64,000 bases of DNA from Paenibacillus tengchongensis (GTDB lineage: Bacteria; Bacillota; Bacilli; Paenibacillales; Paenibacillaceae). The notes beneath the pieces were generated by a model, which worked only from the letters and a program-made list of their open reading frames with translations, did not search any database and was not told the DNA's origin. Shown piece after piece: positions 22,417 to 32,500 of the stretch. A program made the translations under genes and the position numbers. Where the stretch lies: NCBI RefSeq assembly GCF_008973665.1, contig NZ_WACP01000016.1:62001-126000 (forward strand), given 5' to 3'. Every line of letters starts with the position of its first letter. Position 1 is the stretch's first letter.

Positions 22417-23868
22417 TTGTTTGAAGTAGGTAGCCAGTACCCACCTAAAGAGCATGAGGATCGCATCAAGCGTTATCGACACAACCGAGACGTCGTGACG
22501 ACGAACGCAGAGTTAATTAAGCGGATCAAAGCTATGGTCGAGAGTGATGGGCGCAATTACATTTACGCAAACTACGCGGACCTGGTATGTAAGAAGGCGG
22601 CCGACTTACTCTTCGGAGAATCGCCGATATACGGAGCCGGAGAGGAAGGATCACCGGAGCAAACAGCGGTAGACCGCATCGTCAGGGATAACGGGCTTAA
22701 CGTTACGAATTACGAGATGGCCTACGGAAATGCCTACCGGGGCGACTCGTACTATAAAATCAAGTGGGCACAGGGGTATCGTGGCGTATTGCCGGAGACT
22801 CTTGACCCTTACCGTGTAATGATAGAAGCGCAGAATGCCGCATATGTCTTCCCGGAAGAACTCCCCGGAGATCGGAAACGCGTGATCCAGTACCACATTG
22901 CCGTACCGGTATGTGTAGCTACAGGCGACGTGTCGAAGTGGGAACTGCATGTCGAAACCCACGCGCCGGGGTCGATAATCACGTCCAAGTACGAGATGGC
23001 CGTAAGCTCCTCGCATAACGGCGAGGTTACTTCTTGGAAGATTACAGGCGTGATTGACGCTCCAGAAGAAGCCGAGCAGACCGGAGTACCTATTCCCCTC
23101 GTTGTCCACGTTCCGAACTTTGCGCTGGACGATTCTTGGGAAGGTATCGACGATATTACTGAGCATGAGGCTATCTTCCGTGAGATTAATAACCGGCTGA
23201 CGCAGATTGCGGCTATTTTGGATAAGCACGCAGACCCCATATTAACGGTTCCGGCCGGAATTCTTGAAGAAGGGCTGGACGGGAATCCGCAGATGCGCGC
23301 CGCATTCGCAAAGGTGTTTGAAGTTGTAGGCAAGGACGAAGTAACGCCGGCATACGTGACCTGGGATGGACAGCTTGACGCAGCGTTTAAGGAATTGGAC
23401 ACACTCATAGATACTCTATTGACGATAGCGGAAATGCCTCCCGTTGCGCTGGGGAAGGAAAACGCGGGTACAAGCGGGGCGACGGGGCTTGCCGTAAAGT
23501 ATCGAATGGGTCCGCTGCTTTCGAAAATTGCACGTAAACGGCAGTATTTTGATCGAGCGCTCACTGATGCTTTATTTATCGCGCAGCTCTTGGAGCACGC
23601 ACAGTCCCGCGATGAACTGGACTATAGCCCAACGAAACCGCACATTATTTTCGCGGACGGTCTGCCGACCGACGAACGAGAACAGGCGGAGATCGCACAG
23701 ATTCGCACCGGTGGAAAACCGACGCTCGCAGTCAGTGACGCAATTAAGCGACTCGACGGGCTTACCGATGCGCAGACGCAGCAGGCGATTCAGCGAATCG
23801 AAGAAGACGAGACAAGGACGCTGGGTACGGTCGACGCCTCGATATTTAACGCCGAGGATGCTGCGTAA
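22417..23868 (+). CDS. Portal protein (SPP1 gp6-like)
   Basis: A 483-residue portal protein of the SPP1 Gp6/DUF-portal family. It begins MFEVGSQYPPKEHEDRIKRY, has the conserved YANYADLVCKKAADLLFGE region near residue 50-70, VHVPNFALDDSWEGIDDI near 225, and GTSGATGLAVKYR near 350. It forms the dodecameric DNA channel at one capsid vertex. TTG 22417 is chosen because AAAGGAGG lies upstream; it starts 13 bp after the large terminase gene. Confidence 0.88.
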   Translation: MFEVGSQYPPKEHEDRIKRYRHNRDVVTTNAELIKRIKAMVESDGRNYIYANYADLVCKKAADLLFGESPIYGAGEEGSPEQTAVDRIVRDNGLNVTNYEMAYGNAYRGDSYYKIKWAQGYRGVLPETLDPYRVMIEAQNAAYVFPEELPGDRKRVIQYHIAVPVCVATGDVSKWELHVETHAPGSIITSKYEMAVSSSHNGEVTSWKITGVIDAPEEAEQTGVPIPLVVHVPNFALDDSWEGIDDITEHEAIFREINNRLTQIAAILDKHADPILTVPAGILEEGLDGNPQMRAAFAKVFEVVGKDEVTPAYVTWDGQLDAAFKELDTLIDTLLTIAEMPPVALGKENAGTSGATGLAVKYRMGPLLSKIARKRQYFDRALTDALFIAQLLEHAQSRDELDYSPTKPHIIFADGLPTDEREQAEIAQIRTGGKPTLAVSDAIKRLDGLTDAQTQQAIQRIEEDETRTLGTVDASIFNAEDAA

Positions 23869-24704
23869 TGGCCGTCATCCCGGACCCAACGTACGATTAC
23901 AGCGTCGCGCTACTCGTCCGCGCGTACAAGCAATCGCTACTCGCGATCTCGTCCGAGTTATCCCGCCTGGACTTAACCGCAATCAGCCGCGCCAACGCGA
24001 AGGCCGCACTCGCCGAGGTTGCGGCTATTTTGCGTGGCCTGAACGAAGAGTCGGCGGGCTGGGTCGAACGCTACGTACCGCAGGCAGCCACGGACGGCAT
24101 CGCGCGAGCAATCGTCGATCTCGGCGCGGCCAACACGCTTGAGGAAGCGCAGAAGATTGCGAAGTTTAACAGAATAAACCGCGAGTTCGTAGCGTCGGCC
24201 GTTGCGGATACGCAGGCGGACTTGCTCGCGGTTACGCAAAACGTCGACCGCCGCGTTAAGCAGGCCATCCGCCAAGTCACCGCCGATTCGATGCGCGCGA
24301 ACATTACTCGCGGAATCAACGGCCAGCGAACGCTTAACGCAGACTTGCTACAGCGGATGCGGCAAACGCTCGGCAGCGCGGTTGAGACCGGGATAGTGGA
24401 TAGCGCTATGCGCCGGTGGCGGCCGGAAGTTTACGTCGAGATGGTGACGCGAACGAAGATGAACGCGACGCACCGGGAGGCTACCGTTAACGAAGCGGTC
24501 GGCCGTGGCGCTTATTATGCGCGGGTATCTCGTCACGGCGCAACGGATAGATGCCGCGAGTGGGAAGGTCGTATCGTAAAACTGACGCCGGACGCGCCCG
24601 GAGACTATCCGTTCGTAGGCGACATTTCAAGACGTGACCTATTTCACCCGCAATGCCGGCACACGCTTTCCCCGGTGCGCGATCCGAAGTTGCTGGAGCA
24701 ATAG
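23868..24704 (+). CDS. Minor capsid protein (phage minor head protein 2 type)
   Basis: A 278-residue protein whose ATG overlaps the portal stop codon (TAATG). The N-terminal two thirds are helical; the C-terminus carries the family signature RTKMNATHREATVNEAVGRG, then RCREWEGRIVKL and FHPQCRHTLSPV, with Cys and His residues placed as in the MuF/SPP1 gp7-like C-terminal domain. It probably sits inside or at the portal vertex and may be ejected with DNA. Position straight after the portal gene supports this. Confidence 0.82.
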   Translation: MAVIPDPTYDYSVALLVRAYKQSLLAISSELSRLDLTAISRANAKAALAEVAAILRGLNEESAGWVERYVPQAATDGIARAIVDLGAANTLEEAQKIAKFNRINREFVASAVADTQADLLAVTQNVDRRVKQAIRQVTADSMRANITRGINGQRTLNADLLQRMRQTLGSAVETGIVDSAMRRWRPEVYVEMVTRTKMNATHREATVNEAVGRGAYYARVSRHGATDRCREWEGRIVKLTPDAPGDYPFVGDISRRDLFHPQCRHTLSPVRDPKLLEQ

Positions 24705-24789
24705 GCTCCCGTCCGAACGTTTACCGACGTTAAAAGGCAACGGCTTGCTATTCGATAGCCGACGGGCTTTAAGCGGATGGAGGAACACG

Positions 24790-25437
24790 ATGGAAAACGA
24801 AATGAAACGTTCTCGATACGCGCTTAATCTGCAGCACTTTGCGGAAGGTGACCCCGATCCGACGCCGGACCCAGCGCCTGCCGCGCCGGAGAAGACGTTC
24901 ACCCAGGCGGAGCTCGACGCATTGATCGCGGACCGACTCGGGCGCGAGCGCAAGAAGTTCGCTGATTACGATGAGCTGAAAACGAAGCTGACCGCGCTGG
25001 AACAGGCGGAGGCAGAGCGCGAGGCCGCGAAACTCACGGAGACTGAACGGCTGCAGGCGGAGAAAGACGCTGCGGAGAAGAAAGCGCAGGAGGCCGAAGG
25101 CAAAGGGGCCGCAGCGCTCGCAGCCGCGAATCAGCGCTTGATCAACGCTGAGTTTAAGGTGCTTGCGCGCGAGAAGAACGTGCCGGCCGAACGCTTGGCG
25201 GCTGCGCTGAAACTGGCGGACTTGACTGGCGCGAGCGTGGACGATGAAGGCAACGTGGCCGGCGTGAAGGAAGCGGTCGAGGCGTTGATCGCGGAGAATG
25301 CGTACCTGGTCGCGGAAGTGAAGCCGGGTTCTCGACAAGTTGGCGGAGACACGAACGGCGGCAGCCGCAGAGTGGACGTCTCAACGTTAGGTGCGCGAGA
25401 TAAGATGGCTCTCGGCTATTCAAGCACAGGTAAGTAA
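24790..25437 (+). CDS. Capsid scaffolding protein
   Basis: A 215-residue acidic, Ala/Glu/Lys-rich protein with a long predicted coiled coil (about residues 55-115). ATG 24790 has GGAGGA upstream. It begins MENEMKRSRYALNLQHFAE, the usual start of DUF4355-type scaffolds, and ends with a short basic segment. It guides procapsid assembly and then leaves. No protease gene is present, as expected for scaffold-type systems. Confidence 0.8.
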   Translation: MENEMKRSRYALNLQHFAEGDPDPTPDPAPAAPEKTFTQAELDALIADRLGRERKKFADYDELKTKLTALEQAEAEREAAKLTETERLQAEKDAAEKKAQEAEGKGAAALAAANQRLINAEFKVLAREKNVPAERLAAALKLADLTGASVDDEGNVAGVKEAVEALIAENAYLVAEVKPGSRQVGGDTNGGSRRVDVSTLGARDKMALGYSSTGK

Positions 25438-25494
25438 CCTAGCAGGCTTCACGGTCTGATTTAATCATTCAATCAATTAGGGGGAAATAAAAAA

Positions 25495-26421
25495 ATGGCA
25501 TTAACTCTTTTGGAATCTGCAAAGCTTTCGCAAAACACGTTGCAGCAGGGCGTAATTGAAACGTTTGTCCAGAATGCGCCGATCCTGCAGTACCTGCCGT
25601 TTATGGAGATTCAAGGTAACGCATATTCGTATAATCGCGAGGATTCTCTGCCTGGAATCGCATTCCGTGGTGTGAACGAGGCTTATACAGAGTCGACCGG
25701 AGCTCTCAACCAACTGACGGAAAGTTTGGCAATCATGGGCGGAGACGCTGACGTTGACAAGTTCATTCAGCAGACACGGTCAAATTTGAATGACCAGCGC
25801 GCAGTCCATACCGCATTGAAGACAAAGGCTGCTGCATACAAGTTCCAGGACACGTTTTTTAACGGAGACATCGCTGTTGACTCGAAGTCCTTCGATGGCC
25901 TGAAAAAGCGTCTGACAGGTGCTCAGGTAATTACTGCTGCGACGAATGGTCTTAATATCGGTGATGCAGCGAACTACGACACGTTCTTGGAAGCGCTGGA
26001 TGCGCTGCTGTATCAAACACGTGGTCGGGCCGACGCCTTGTATATGGATTCGAAGACTATGATCCGTCTGAACACGATAGCGCGCAAGCTCGGTTTCCAC
26101 GAAACTACCGTCGACGCTTTTGGCCGACAGGTTTCCGCGTATAATGGTGTTCCTATTTTTGACGCCGGCGATAAGGCAGACGGAAACAAGGTCATCGGAC
26201 ATAGCGAGACAACCGGTACCGCCACGAATACAACTTCAATTTATGCCGTTAAGTTTGGCGCGGACGAATTTGCGTCGGGACTTACAAATGGCGGCGTAAT
26301 GGTAACTGACCTTGGAGAAGTCCAGGATAAACCGGTTTACCGTACTCGCATCGAGTTCTATACCGGGCTTGCCTTGTTTGACGGTAAGTCTGCTGCTCGT
26401 CTGTCCGGTATCATTGTCTAA
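25495..26421 (+). CDS. Major capsid protein (HK97 fold)
   Basis: A 308-residue protein starting MALTLLESAKLSQNTLQQGV, the typical opening of SPP1/HK97-fold capsid proteins without a delta domain. The E-loop region (YSYNREDSLPGIAFRGVNEA) and a C-terminal KPVYRTRIEFYTGLALFDGK strand are recognisable. It directly follows the scaffold. Codon use here is less G+C-rich than in neighbouring genes, common for highly expressed capsid genes. Confidence 0.88.
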   Translation: MALTLLESAKLSQNTLQQGVIETFVQNAPILQYLPFMEIQGNAYSYNREDSLPGIAFRGVNEAYTESTGALNQLTESLAIMGGDADVDKFIQQTRSNLNDQRAVHTALKTKAAAYKFQDTFFNGDIAVDSKSFDGLKKRLTGAQVITAATNGLNIGDAANYDTFLEALDALLYQTRGRADALYMDSKTMIRLNTIARKLGFHETTVDAFGRQVSAYNGVPIFDAGDKADGNKVIGHSETTGTATNTTSIYAVKFGADEFASGLTNGGVMVTDLGEVQDKPVYRTRIEFYTGLALFDGKSAARLSGIIV

Positions 26422-26438
26422 ATCGAGGAGGTGCGCAG

Positions 26439-26663
26439 ATGGTCGTAGTAAAGACGCCAAACCCGCGCTATGAAGGAGTTACGGCGGGAGTCGTGTTTGT
26501 TAACGGTGCGGCGGAGGTAGAGGACGAGTATCTGCGCAGGCTGCTCGTCCGAGATTATGGGTATTCAGAGGAAGCCCTTGAAAAGGGGAGTCCTCAAGCG
26601 GAGGAACAGTCGGAACCTGCTCAGGTACAGCGCCGGCCACGTACAAAAACCTCCGCAAAATAA
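26439..26663 (+). CDS. Small head protein between capsid and connector genes
   Basis: A 74-residue protein with GAGGAGGTG before its ATG. The pattern NPRYEGVTAGVVFVNGAAEV followed by a short acidic helix and a basic tail is typical of small proteins found at this position in Firmicute siphophages. Role unknown; perhaps a head-stabilising or assembly factor. Confidence 0.6.
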   Translation: MVVVKTPNPRYEGVTAGVVFVNGAAEVEDEYLRRLLVRDYGYSEEALEKGSPQAEEQSEPAQVQRRPRTKTSAK

Positions 26664-26678
26664 ACGGAGGTGTAACGC

Positions 26679-27074
26679 ATGGCAGACGTAACGGGAGCGG
26701 ACCTGTATATCTCCGCGAATTGTATCGATATTGACGATTGGGCCGGCGCAGACGAGGCGAAAAAACTACGGATAGTTAACGTCGCATCTCGCGATCTCGC
26801 TCGGTTTTATCCGCAATATACGATACCGGACGCGGCCGTGTACGAGTTCGCGAACGTATTGGCAACGGTATTCGGCGACACGGCGGGCATAGCGCAGAAA
26901 GGCGTTGTGTCTACGTCGGTCGGCGGCAAGGTGTCCGTTAATTTTAAGGACAGCGCGGTCAACGGGCCGGGCGGAAGCACGCGGAAGTATATACCGCAGG
27001 CTGCGCTCGACCTTATCGGCGCGGAGAACGGCGTTAAGCTGGCGCTCCGGCGAACGGGGAGGCTGGTACTGTAA
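26679..27074 (+). CDS. Head-tail connector/adaptor protein (gp15/gp6-like)
   Basis: A 131-residue protein in the position of the adaptor that docks on the portal. Helical N-terminus, then ARFYPQYTIPDAAVYEFANV, and a loop region with GGKVSVNFKDSAV. ATG behind CGGAGGTG; its stop overlaps the next start (TAATGG). Confidence 0.65.
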   Translation: MADVTGADLYISANCIDIDDWAGADEAKKLRIVNVASRDLARFYPQYTIPDAAVYEFANVLATVFGDTAGIAQKGVVSTSVGGKVSVNFKDSAVNGPGGSTRKYIPQAALDLIGAENGVKLALRRTGRLVL

Positions 27075-27394
27075 TGGCGATTGTACCTATGCGTCAGACC
27101 GTCGTCGTATCACCGCTAAGCGGCCACGACCCGGATTACGGCGATCCCATTTACGGAGAAGATTACGCGCTGAAATGCCGATTTGACGAGGGCGTGCGGA
27201 TCGTACGCAATCAGCACGGAGAGGAAGTCGTCAGCACCGGCGCGTTTCTCTTCGATAAGCTCGCGGCAATCGGAATCAGCGACAAGCTCACGTTTACCAA
27301 CGAATTAGGCGCGGTAACGACCTATGATCCATTAACGATTAGCGTGATACGGGATTTCAGCGGTCGACCGATTCTAACGGAGGTGAGCGTGTAA
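27074..27394 (+). CDS. Head closure protein (gp16-like)
   Basis: A 106-residue, beta-rich protein (MAIVPMRQTVVVSPLSGHDP). Size, overlap with the genes on both sides and place between adaptor and tail terminator indicate the stopper that seals the filled head. Motif support is weak; the assignment rests mainly on gene order. Confidence 0.6.
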   Translation: MAIVPMRQTVVVSPLSGHDPDYGDPIYGEDYALKCRFDEGVRIVRNQHGEEVVSTGAFLFDKLAAIGISDKLTFTNELGAVTTYDPLTISVIRDFSGRPILTEVSV

Positions 27395-27771
27395 TGGCGC
27401 TATTTACAATCGCGGAGCTTAACGCGCTGCTGCGCACGCTCGTTACCGGCATTACCATCGTCGGCAACGATTTCGCAGCGGCCAATCCGGACGACTGTGC
27501 TTATACGCGAATCAACGGAGGCCGGCCGCCGAACGAGTGGTCATCCGTGAGCCGGCCGTCGGTGCAGATCGTTATCCGCGCGAAAAAGTCACCGGATGCC
27601 GAAGCGAAGGCGTACGCGTTCTTCAATGCGCTGCACAACCGGCAGGAGTTTGCGGTCGGCACAACGCGTGTCATTCGTAGTGAAGCCGAACAGAGCGCGC
27701 CGTTTTATCTCGGGACGGACGAGAGCGCGAGGACGCTATATTCCGTCAATTTCACGTTTACAACCGCATAG
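27394..27771 (+). CDS. Tail terminator / minor capsid protein
   Basis: A 125-residue protein with the shape of tail terminators (gp17/gpU group): MALFTIAELNALLRTLVTGI, a RPSVQIVIRAKKSPDAEAKA strand-helix unit and a final VNFTFTTA strand. It would cap the tail tube and join it to the head. Start overlaps the previous stop. Confidence 0.6.
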   Translation: MALFTIAELNALLRTLVTGITIVGNDFAAANPDDCAYTRINGGRPPNEWSSVSRPSVQIVIRAKKSPDAEAKAYAFFNALHNRQEFAVGTTRVIRSEAEQSAPFYLGTDESARTLYSVNFTFTTA

Positions 27772-27778
27772 TAACGCA

Positions 27779-27807
27779 AGGCTGTCCGATACCGGGCGGC
27801 CTTTTTA
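27779..27807 (+). terminator. Hairpin with T tail before the tail tube gene
   Basis: AAGGCTGTCC pairs with GGGCGGCCTT around a short loop, followed by TTTTTAATTT. It could reduce transcription between head and tail genes. Confidence 0.55.
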
Positions 27808-27827
27808 ATTTAAAGGAGGCGCGATGA

Positions 27828-28358
27828 ATGGGGCAAAATTTTAGCAAGATCGAAGTCGGCCCGGCAATCGTTGAATACGGAACCGGCGCAGACCTCGTTA
27901 AATTCGAGACAACGATCGGCGGCGTCGTACTCACTACGGAAACGACATACCGGGATCAACTCACGGACCAGACCGGCCAGACCATCGTAGGCAAGCGTAT
28001 CACCGGCCGCAATGTCAGCGTAACGGTTCCGTTTGGCGAGTACGAATTGACCGTAATTCCGAAGATCATGGCCGGCGCAGAAGTCGTTACCGGCGCAGGC
28101 GGCACGAAGGTCAACGTTAAGACAGGCGTCGGTCTGAATTTGATCGATACCGCGAAACAGGCCGTAATCAAGCCGCTGGCCCACCTGACGGACGCTGATT
28201 ATTGGATTACGCTGCCTCTGGCGTATAGCGAGACGGACCTGTCGTACTCGTACAACAACGAGAACGAGCGGATTACCAACGTCACTCTCCGGTCCACTCC
28301 AGATGAGGACAGCGTAATCCTGATCCTCGGCGACGAAACGGTCACGGCAACTCCGTAA
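27828..28358 (+). CDS. Major tail tube protein
   Basis: A 176-residue beta-rich protein typical of siphophage tail tubes: TTIGGVVLTTETTYRDQLTD, a VTVPFGEYELTVIPKIM strand pair and LSYSYNNENERITNVTLRST near the C-terminus. It polymerises around the tape measure. It is preceded by AAAGGAGG and followed by a terminator-like hairpin, then by the chaperone genes, the standard order. Confidence 0.82.
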   Translation: MGQNFSKIEVGPAIVEYGTGADLVKFETTIGGVVLTTETTYRDQLTDQTGQTIVGKRITGRNVSVTVPFGEYELTVIPKIMAGAEVVTGAGGTKVNVKTGVGLNLIDTAKQAVIKPLAHLTDADYWITLPLAYSETDLSYSYNNENERITNVTLRSTPDEDSVILILGDETVTATP

Positions 28359-28365
28359 TATCAGC

Positions 28366-28389
28366 GGGCGGGCTTCGGCTCGCCTTTTT
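28366..28389 (+). terminator. Intrinsic terminator after the tail tube gene
   Basis: GGCGGGC, a TTCG tetraloop, GCTCGCC and TTTTT. Partial termination here would explain high tube-to-chaperone ratios. Confidence 0.75.
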
Positions 28390-28414
28390 ACTTTACGCAA
28401 AGGGAGCGAATTGA

Positions 28415-28837
28415 ATGGCGTTTTTAAAACGTACTAACCCCGCAGCTACCGACCCGAATACAGTCATTTTTGGCGCAGATGGACCGGACCCTAAGACGGT
28501 CAAGGTGCGTAAGATCGTAATCACGCAATGGCGCGATCTTTTCGCGGCCGTCCAGACGCTGCCGCAGCTCATCGTTAACGCATTTTATACGGAGCCGGGC
28601 AGCCGGATTGCCTACGTATTGGCCGCGCTCGATCACGCGCTCGATGAGATCGTAGAGATCGTCGCGGTACTGACCGGCATTGAGGCGGAATGGATCGCGG
28701 ACAATACCTCGCCTGACGAGCTGCTTGCGTATTTCGTCAAGGTTGCGCAGGTCAACGATTTCGGCGGACTCTTAAAAAACGCGCAAAGCGTTCTGAGCCT
28801 GGCGCAACAGACGGCGCCGGCCCAGGACGCAGCCTAA
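28415..28837 (+). CDS. Tail assembly chaperone G
   Basis: A 140-residue protein directly after the tail tube gene, in the position of phage lambda G. It is mostly helical (QWRDLFAAVQTLPQLIVNAF). Near its end, codons TTA AAA AAC form an A_AAA_AAC slippery heptamer at 28774-28780. A -1 shift there enters an open frame that continues into the next gene, so both the short and the fused G-T product are expected. Confidence 0.8.
   Translation: MAFLKRTNPAATDPNTVIFGADGPDPKTVKVRKIVITQWRDLFAAVQTLPQLIVNAFYTEPGSRIAYVLAALDHALDEIVEIVAVLTGIEAEWIADNTSPDELLAYFVKVAQVNDFGGLLKNAQSVLSLAQQTAPAQDAA
28774..28780 (+). promoter_or_regulatory. Programmed -1 ribosomal frameshift site, A_AAA_AAC
   Basis: The heptamer is in the correct register (codon boundary at 28772). 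After the shift the frame has no stop until 29139, giving a fusion of about 241 residues. A possible stem-loop (CCTGGCGC with GCGCCGGCCCAGG) starts about 18 bp downstream. Confidence 0.82.
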
Positions 28838-28839
28838 CG

Positions 28840-29139
28840 TTGGATGAGTTTATGATCGACGCGGCCGTGCGGTTGGGCAAGACGCAGGCCGAGTTTGAAC
28901 GCGGCTATTACGTGATGGACCTGCTCGACGTGCTCGATGCGGATAAGCGCGTTAAGGCCGGCGAATTGCTGAGCGATCTCAATACGGCGACGATGGCGCA
29001 GACGACGAACGTAGATGCCTACCGCAAGTACGCAGAGAGTCTGCAGCAGACGGCCGGATTCAGCGCGCCGGATAAGCCGCAGTTTGACCGCAAGGGCTTC
29101 GAACAATTACGCGATATGATGCGCGCGGGGATGAGGTGA
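28840..29139 (+). CDS. Tail assembly chaperone T part (made by frameshift)
   Basis: A 99-codon frame, -1 relative to the G gene, starting at a TTG without a good ribosome site. It contains AQTTNVDAYRKYAESLQQTA and ends MMRAGMR. Expression is most likely only as the C-terminal part of the G-T fusion made at 28774-28780. The T domain binds tail tube subunits while the G domain coats the tape measure. Confidence 0.78.
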   Translation: MDEFMIDAAVRLGKTQAEFERGYYVMDLLDVLDADKRVKAGELLSDLNTATMAQTTNVDAYRKYAESLQQTAGFSAPDKPQFDRKGFEQLRDMMRAGMR

Positions 29140-29145
29140 GGACGG

Positions 29146-29544
29146 ATGAAATTCGATATGAACGATAATCTCGCGGGATTCTTAGCGCAGAAGGCCGAGC
29201 GGATGGTGGCCGGTGCGCTTGAGGGCGTACACGACGCGACCGATCATCTCCTCGCTACCTCGCGCGATATCGCTCCGCTGGACAAAGGAACGCTGCGGAT
29301 GACCTCGGGCAGGGAAGTAACGAGCGGCAGCGGTAGAGTCTACGGCGAGGTCTTTTACTCTGCAACGGAAACCTCGCGCTCTGGCATCCGGTTCAACTAC
29401 GCCTTGCGCGTTCACGAAATGGGCGAGTACAAGAACCCGACGACGCCCGGCACGCGACCGAAGTTTTTATCAAGTCCGCTGCAGACGAACGAGCGCCTTT
29501 ACCAGCGCTTTATAGCGGACGCCATTAGGAGGGCGATGCGATGA
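29146..29544 (+). CDS. HK97 gp10-like head-tail component
   Basis: A 132-residue protein with the gp10-like pattern: an N-terminal helix, the TSRDIAPLDKGTLRMTSGRE segment (residues about 44-63) and a LRVHEMGEYKNPTTPGTRPK loop near residue 88-107. Genes of this family normally lie between head closure and tail terminator; here the gene sits after the tail chaperones, next to the tape measure. The stop overlaps the tape-measure start. Confidence 0.75.
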   Translation: MKFDMNDNLAGFLAQKAERMVAGALEGVHDATDHLLATSRDIAPLDKGTLRMTSGREVTSGSGRVYGEVFYSATETSRSGIRFNYALRVHEMGEYKNPTTPGTRPKFLSSPLQTNERLYQRFIADAIRRAMR

Positions 29545-32500
29545 CAACGAATGTCGGCGAAATCCGCGCCCGCATTACGGTAGAGACAGCGGACTTTAAG
29601 AAGCAGATGGAAGACGCCCGCCGGAAGATCAGCGAACTCGAATCGCAAAGCAAGCGCAGCGCTGACGGATTCCGCGGTATGGGCGGCGCATTGGCCGGTA
29701 TAGGTGCTGGCGCTGGCCTGACGAAGCTTGTCCGCGAAATGATGTCGGCGGTGGACGCGAGCACAAAGCTCTATAACTCGTTTATGGGCCTGAACGCGGT
29801 GGCTAAGGGCTTCGGCGTGCAAACGAAGGACGCGCAGCAAGCAGCGCAGGACCTCGCGCAGCGCGGGTTCTTGACGCTGACACAGGCGGTGACTGCGTAT
29901 AAAACGGCGTTATCGACCGGGCTGGGCCTGGGCGAATCGACGAAATTGATTAACTCGCTCGCGGACAGCGCTGCGTATAATCGTCAGTCTTTTTATACGA
30001 TGGGCGAGGCGGTTCAGGCGTCACTCGATGGGATCAAGAACGGCAACTCGGTTCTTTCGGATGCCGTCGGTATCACGAAGAACCTATCTGTTATGCAGAG
30101 TGAGTACGCGAAATCAATCGGTACGACCGCCGGAAAACTGACGGAAGCGCAGAAGATACAGGCTGCTTATAACGGATTTATCAGGGAAGGCGCAATCTTC
30201 GCAGGTAATGCGGACCGGGCGATGCAAGGATACGCAGGTTCTCAAGCGCGTTTTGAACAGGCGACCAATGCCGCAAGTGTCGCGCTCGGCGAAGCGTTCA
30301 CGCCAGCGGTACAAAGCGTTCTCGATACGTTGACTCCGCTGATTATCGGTCTTGCCGATTTCGTCAGCGAAAATAAAGCGCTTGTGGCCGGACTCGCAAC
30401 GGGAACAGCCGGCGTATTAGCGTTCATCACCGTACTGGCCGGGGCCGCGACGCTGCTTAAGACGCTGCCTGCGATACTTGGCGCGGTGAAGACGGCTGCC
30501 GCGTTTCTTGGCATCGCGACCGGTCCGTTCGGCATTGCGATAACCGTCGTTGGTGCGCTGGCCGCTGCGTTTGGGGCGCTTAAATCCGCCAAAGCTGCGG
30601 ACAAGAAAGCGACGGAGGACTCGATAGCCGCGCAGAAAGAGCTCAACGCGCTGCTCGAAAAATCGCCTATCAACCGCACGGCCTCTGACATCGAAACGCT
30701 CAAGGCGAAGACGGAAGAGTTGAATCCGGTATTACAGGATCGGGCCCGGCTGCAGGAACGCTTAAACGAAATTGAGGCGCTCCAGTCGCGCGGAGAGGGT
30801 ACACCGGCGTTACTGTCCGAAGCTATCGAAATCAGCGAAGCCCTTGCGGACGTTGACGCGAAGCTTAAAGGACTCGGTTACTCCGGCGTTGAGCAGGCGA
30901 CCGCCAAGCTCGGCGAAATGAACGCCGTTATCAAGCAGGGCGTCATCGGACTTTCCGATCAGGACAAAGCGGAAGCCCAGGCGCTCGCAACAAAGAAGCA
31001 GACGCTTAAGGAAATGAGCGCGTATGCTGCGGAATTTAAGACGCTCAACTCCGCGCAAGAACTGGACGCCAGCCAGCAGCGCCGGCTCGTCGATATCACC
31101 GAAAAGCTCATCGCACAGTACCCGGAGCTTAACGCGCAGCAGGGCGAAGACGGTCGCATACGCGCGAGCAATATCGATACAATCCTCTCGCAGATTGATA
31201 CGGATAAACGGTTTACGGACGCGGCGGCAGCGCAGGTAACCGCGCGCATCAACAATCTGAAATCGGAAGCCGAAGCGCAAGCCAAGTCGGTCCAGGCGCA
31301 GATCGACAACTACACTAAGCTGCTCGCCGCCATGGGTAAGGTATCCGGAGCGCGTGCGGATACGTTTGCGGAGTCCGTTGCGCAAGGTGCAGCGCGTAAA
31401 AGCGGCGAAACGCCGTCGGTCAGCAGCATCGTTTTCGGCGGCTATGTCACGTCACAAATCGAGAAAGAACGCGATGAGGCGCTGCGCCAACAGCAGAAAT
31501 ACTCCGATACTGCGCGCGAGCTGGAGAAGATTGCGGCCGAGGTTGCGAACGGTATCGTCGAGTTTGACTCGGATATGATTACGCCGGACCCGGATAAACC
31601 GAAGAAGGAAACCGGAAAGACTCCGGCCGAACTCGCTGCCGAAGCGCGTAAAGCCGCGTACGAGGCCGACCTCAAAACGGTACAGTACGTGTCGGAATAC
31701 TACAACCTGACGGCCGACGCGCAGATTAAGAAATACGACGAGCTGAAAAAGAAGCACGCGCAATTTCTCAAAGAATCCGTTGACGACGCGCGATCCCTCA
31801 CGCTGCAGCTTAAGAGCCTCGCAGCCGAATCGGATCAGGACCGTTACGACGCTTCCTCCGAATTTATCGACGCCGAAATCCGCCGCATGGAGAACGCTGG
31901 CAAGACGGAGCGCGAGGTCGCGAACCAGCGGACGTATTTGTGGACGAAGCTGCGCGATAAGTACGGTAAGGATACGGAGTTTTACAAGGCAGCGGACGAA
32001 GCCATTTATCAAGCGCGCAAGGACCTGAACGCGGCCACGGCAGCCGAGGAAAAGGCGCTATATGAAGCCCGGAAGGACCTCGCGGAGAAAGCGGCCGACC
32101 TCGCGGAAGACCTGGTTAAAGCGGAGAAAGACGCCATATCCGACGCGAAGAAGGCCGACCTTGATGCGATTGACAAGCGGAAGAAGGATTACCTCGCCGC
32201 GCAAAAGGAAAAGATCGACGCCATTGACGAGCTGATGGCGAAGGAGCAGCAGCAATATTCCGACGCCGACTATGCGACCGAACTCGCCGAGAAGAACGCG
32301 CGAATTGACGAGCTGGCTTCCGCTGTCGGGCCGGAGGGCATTGCCGAGCGTGAACAGGCGATCGAGGAACGCGACCGAATGGTCCTCGAATACAGCCGCG
32401 AACTGCGGACCCGCGAGCTCGAAGCGCAGAAGACCGCGCTGGAAAAAGAGCGTGACACGCAGGAATCCGCATTCGACGCCGAGCGCGACCGGACCGAACG

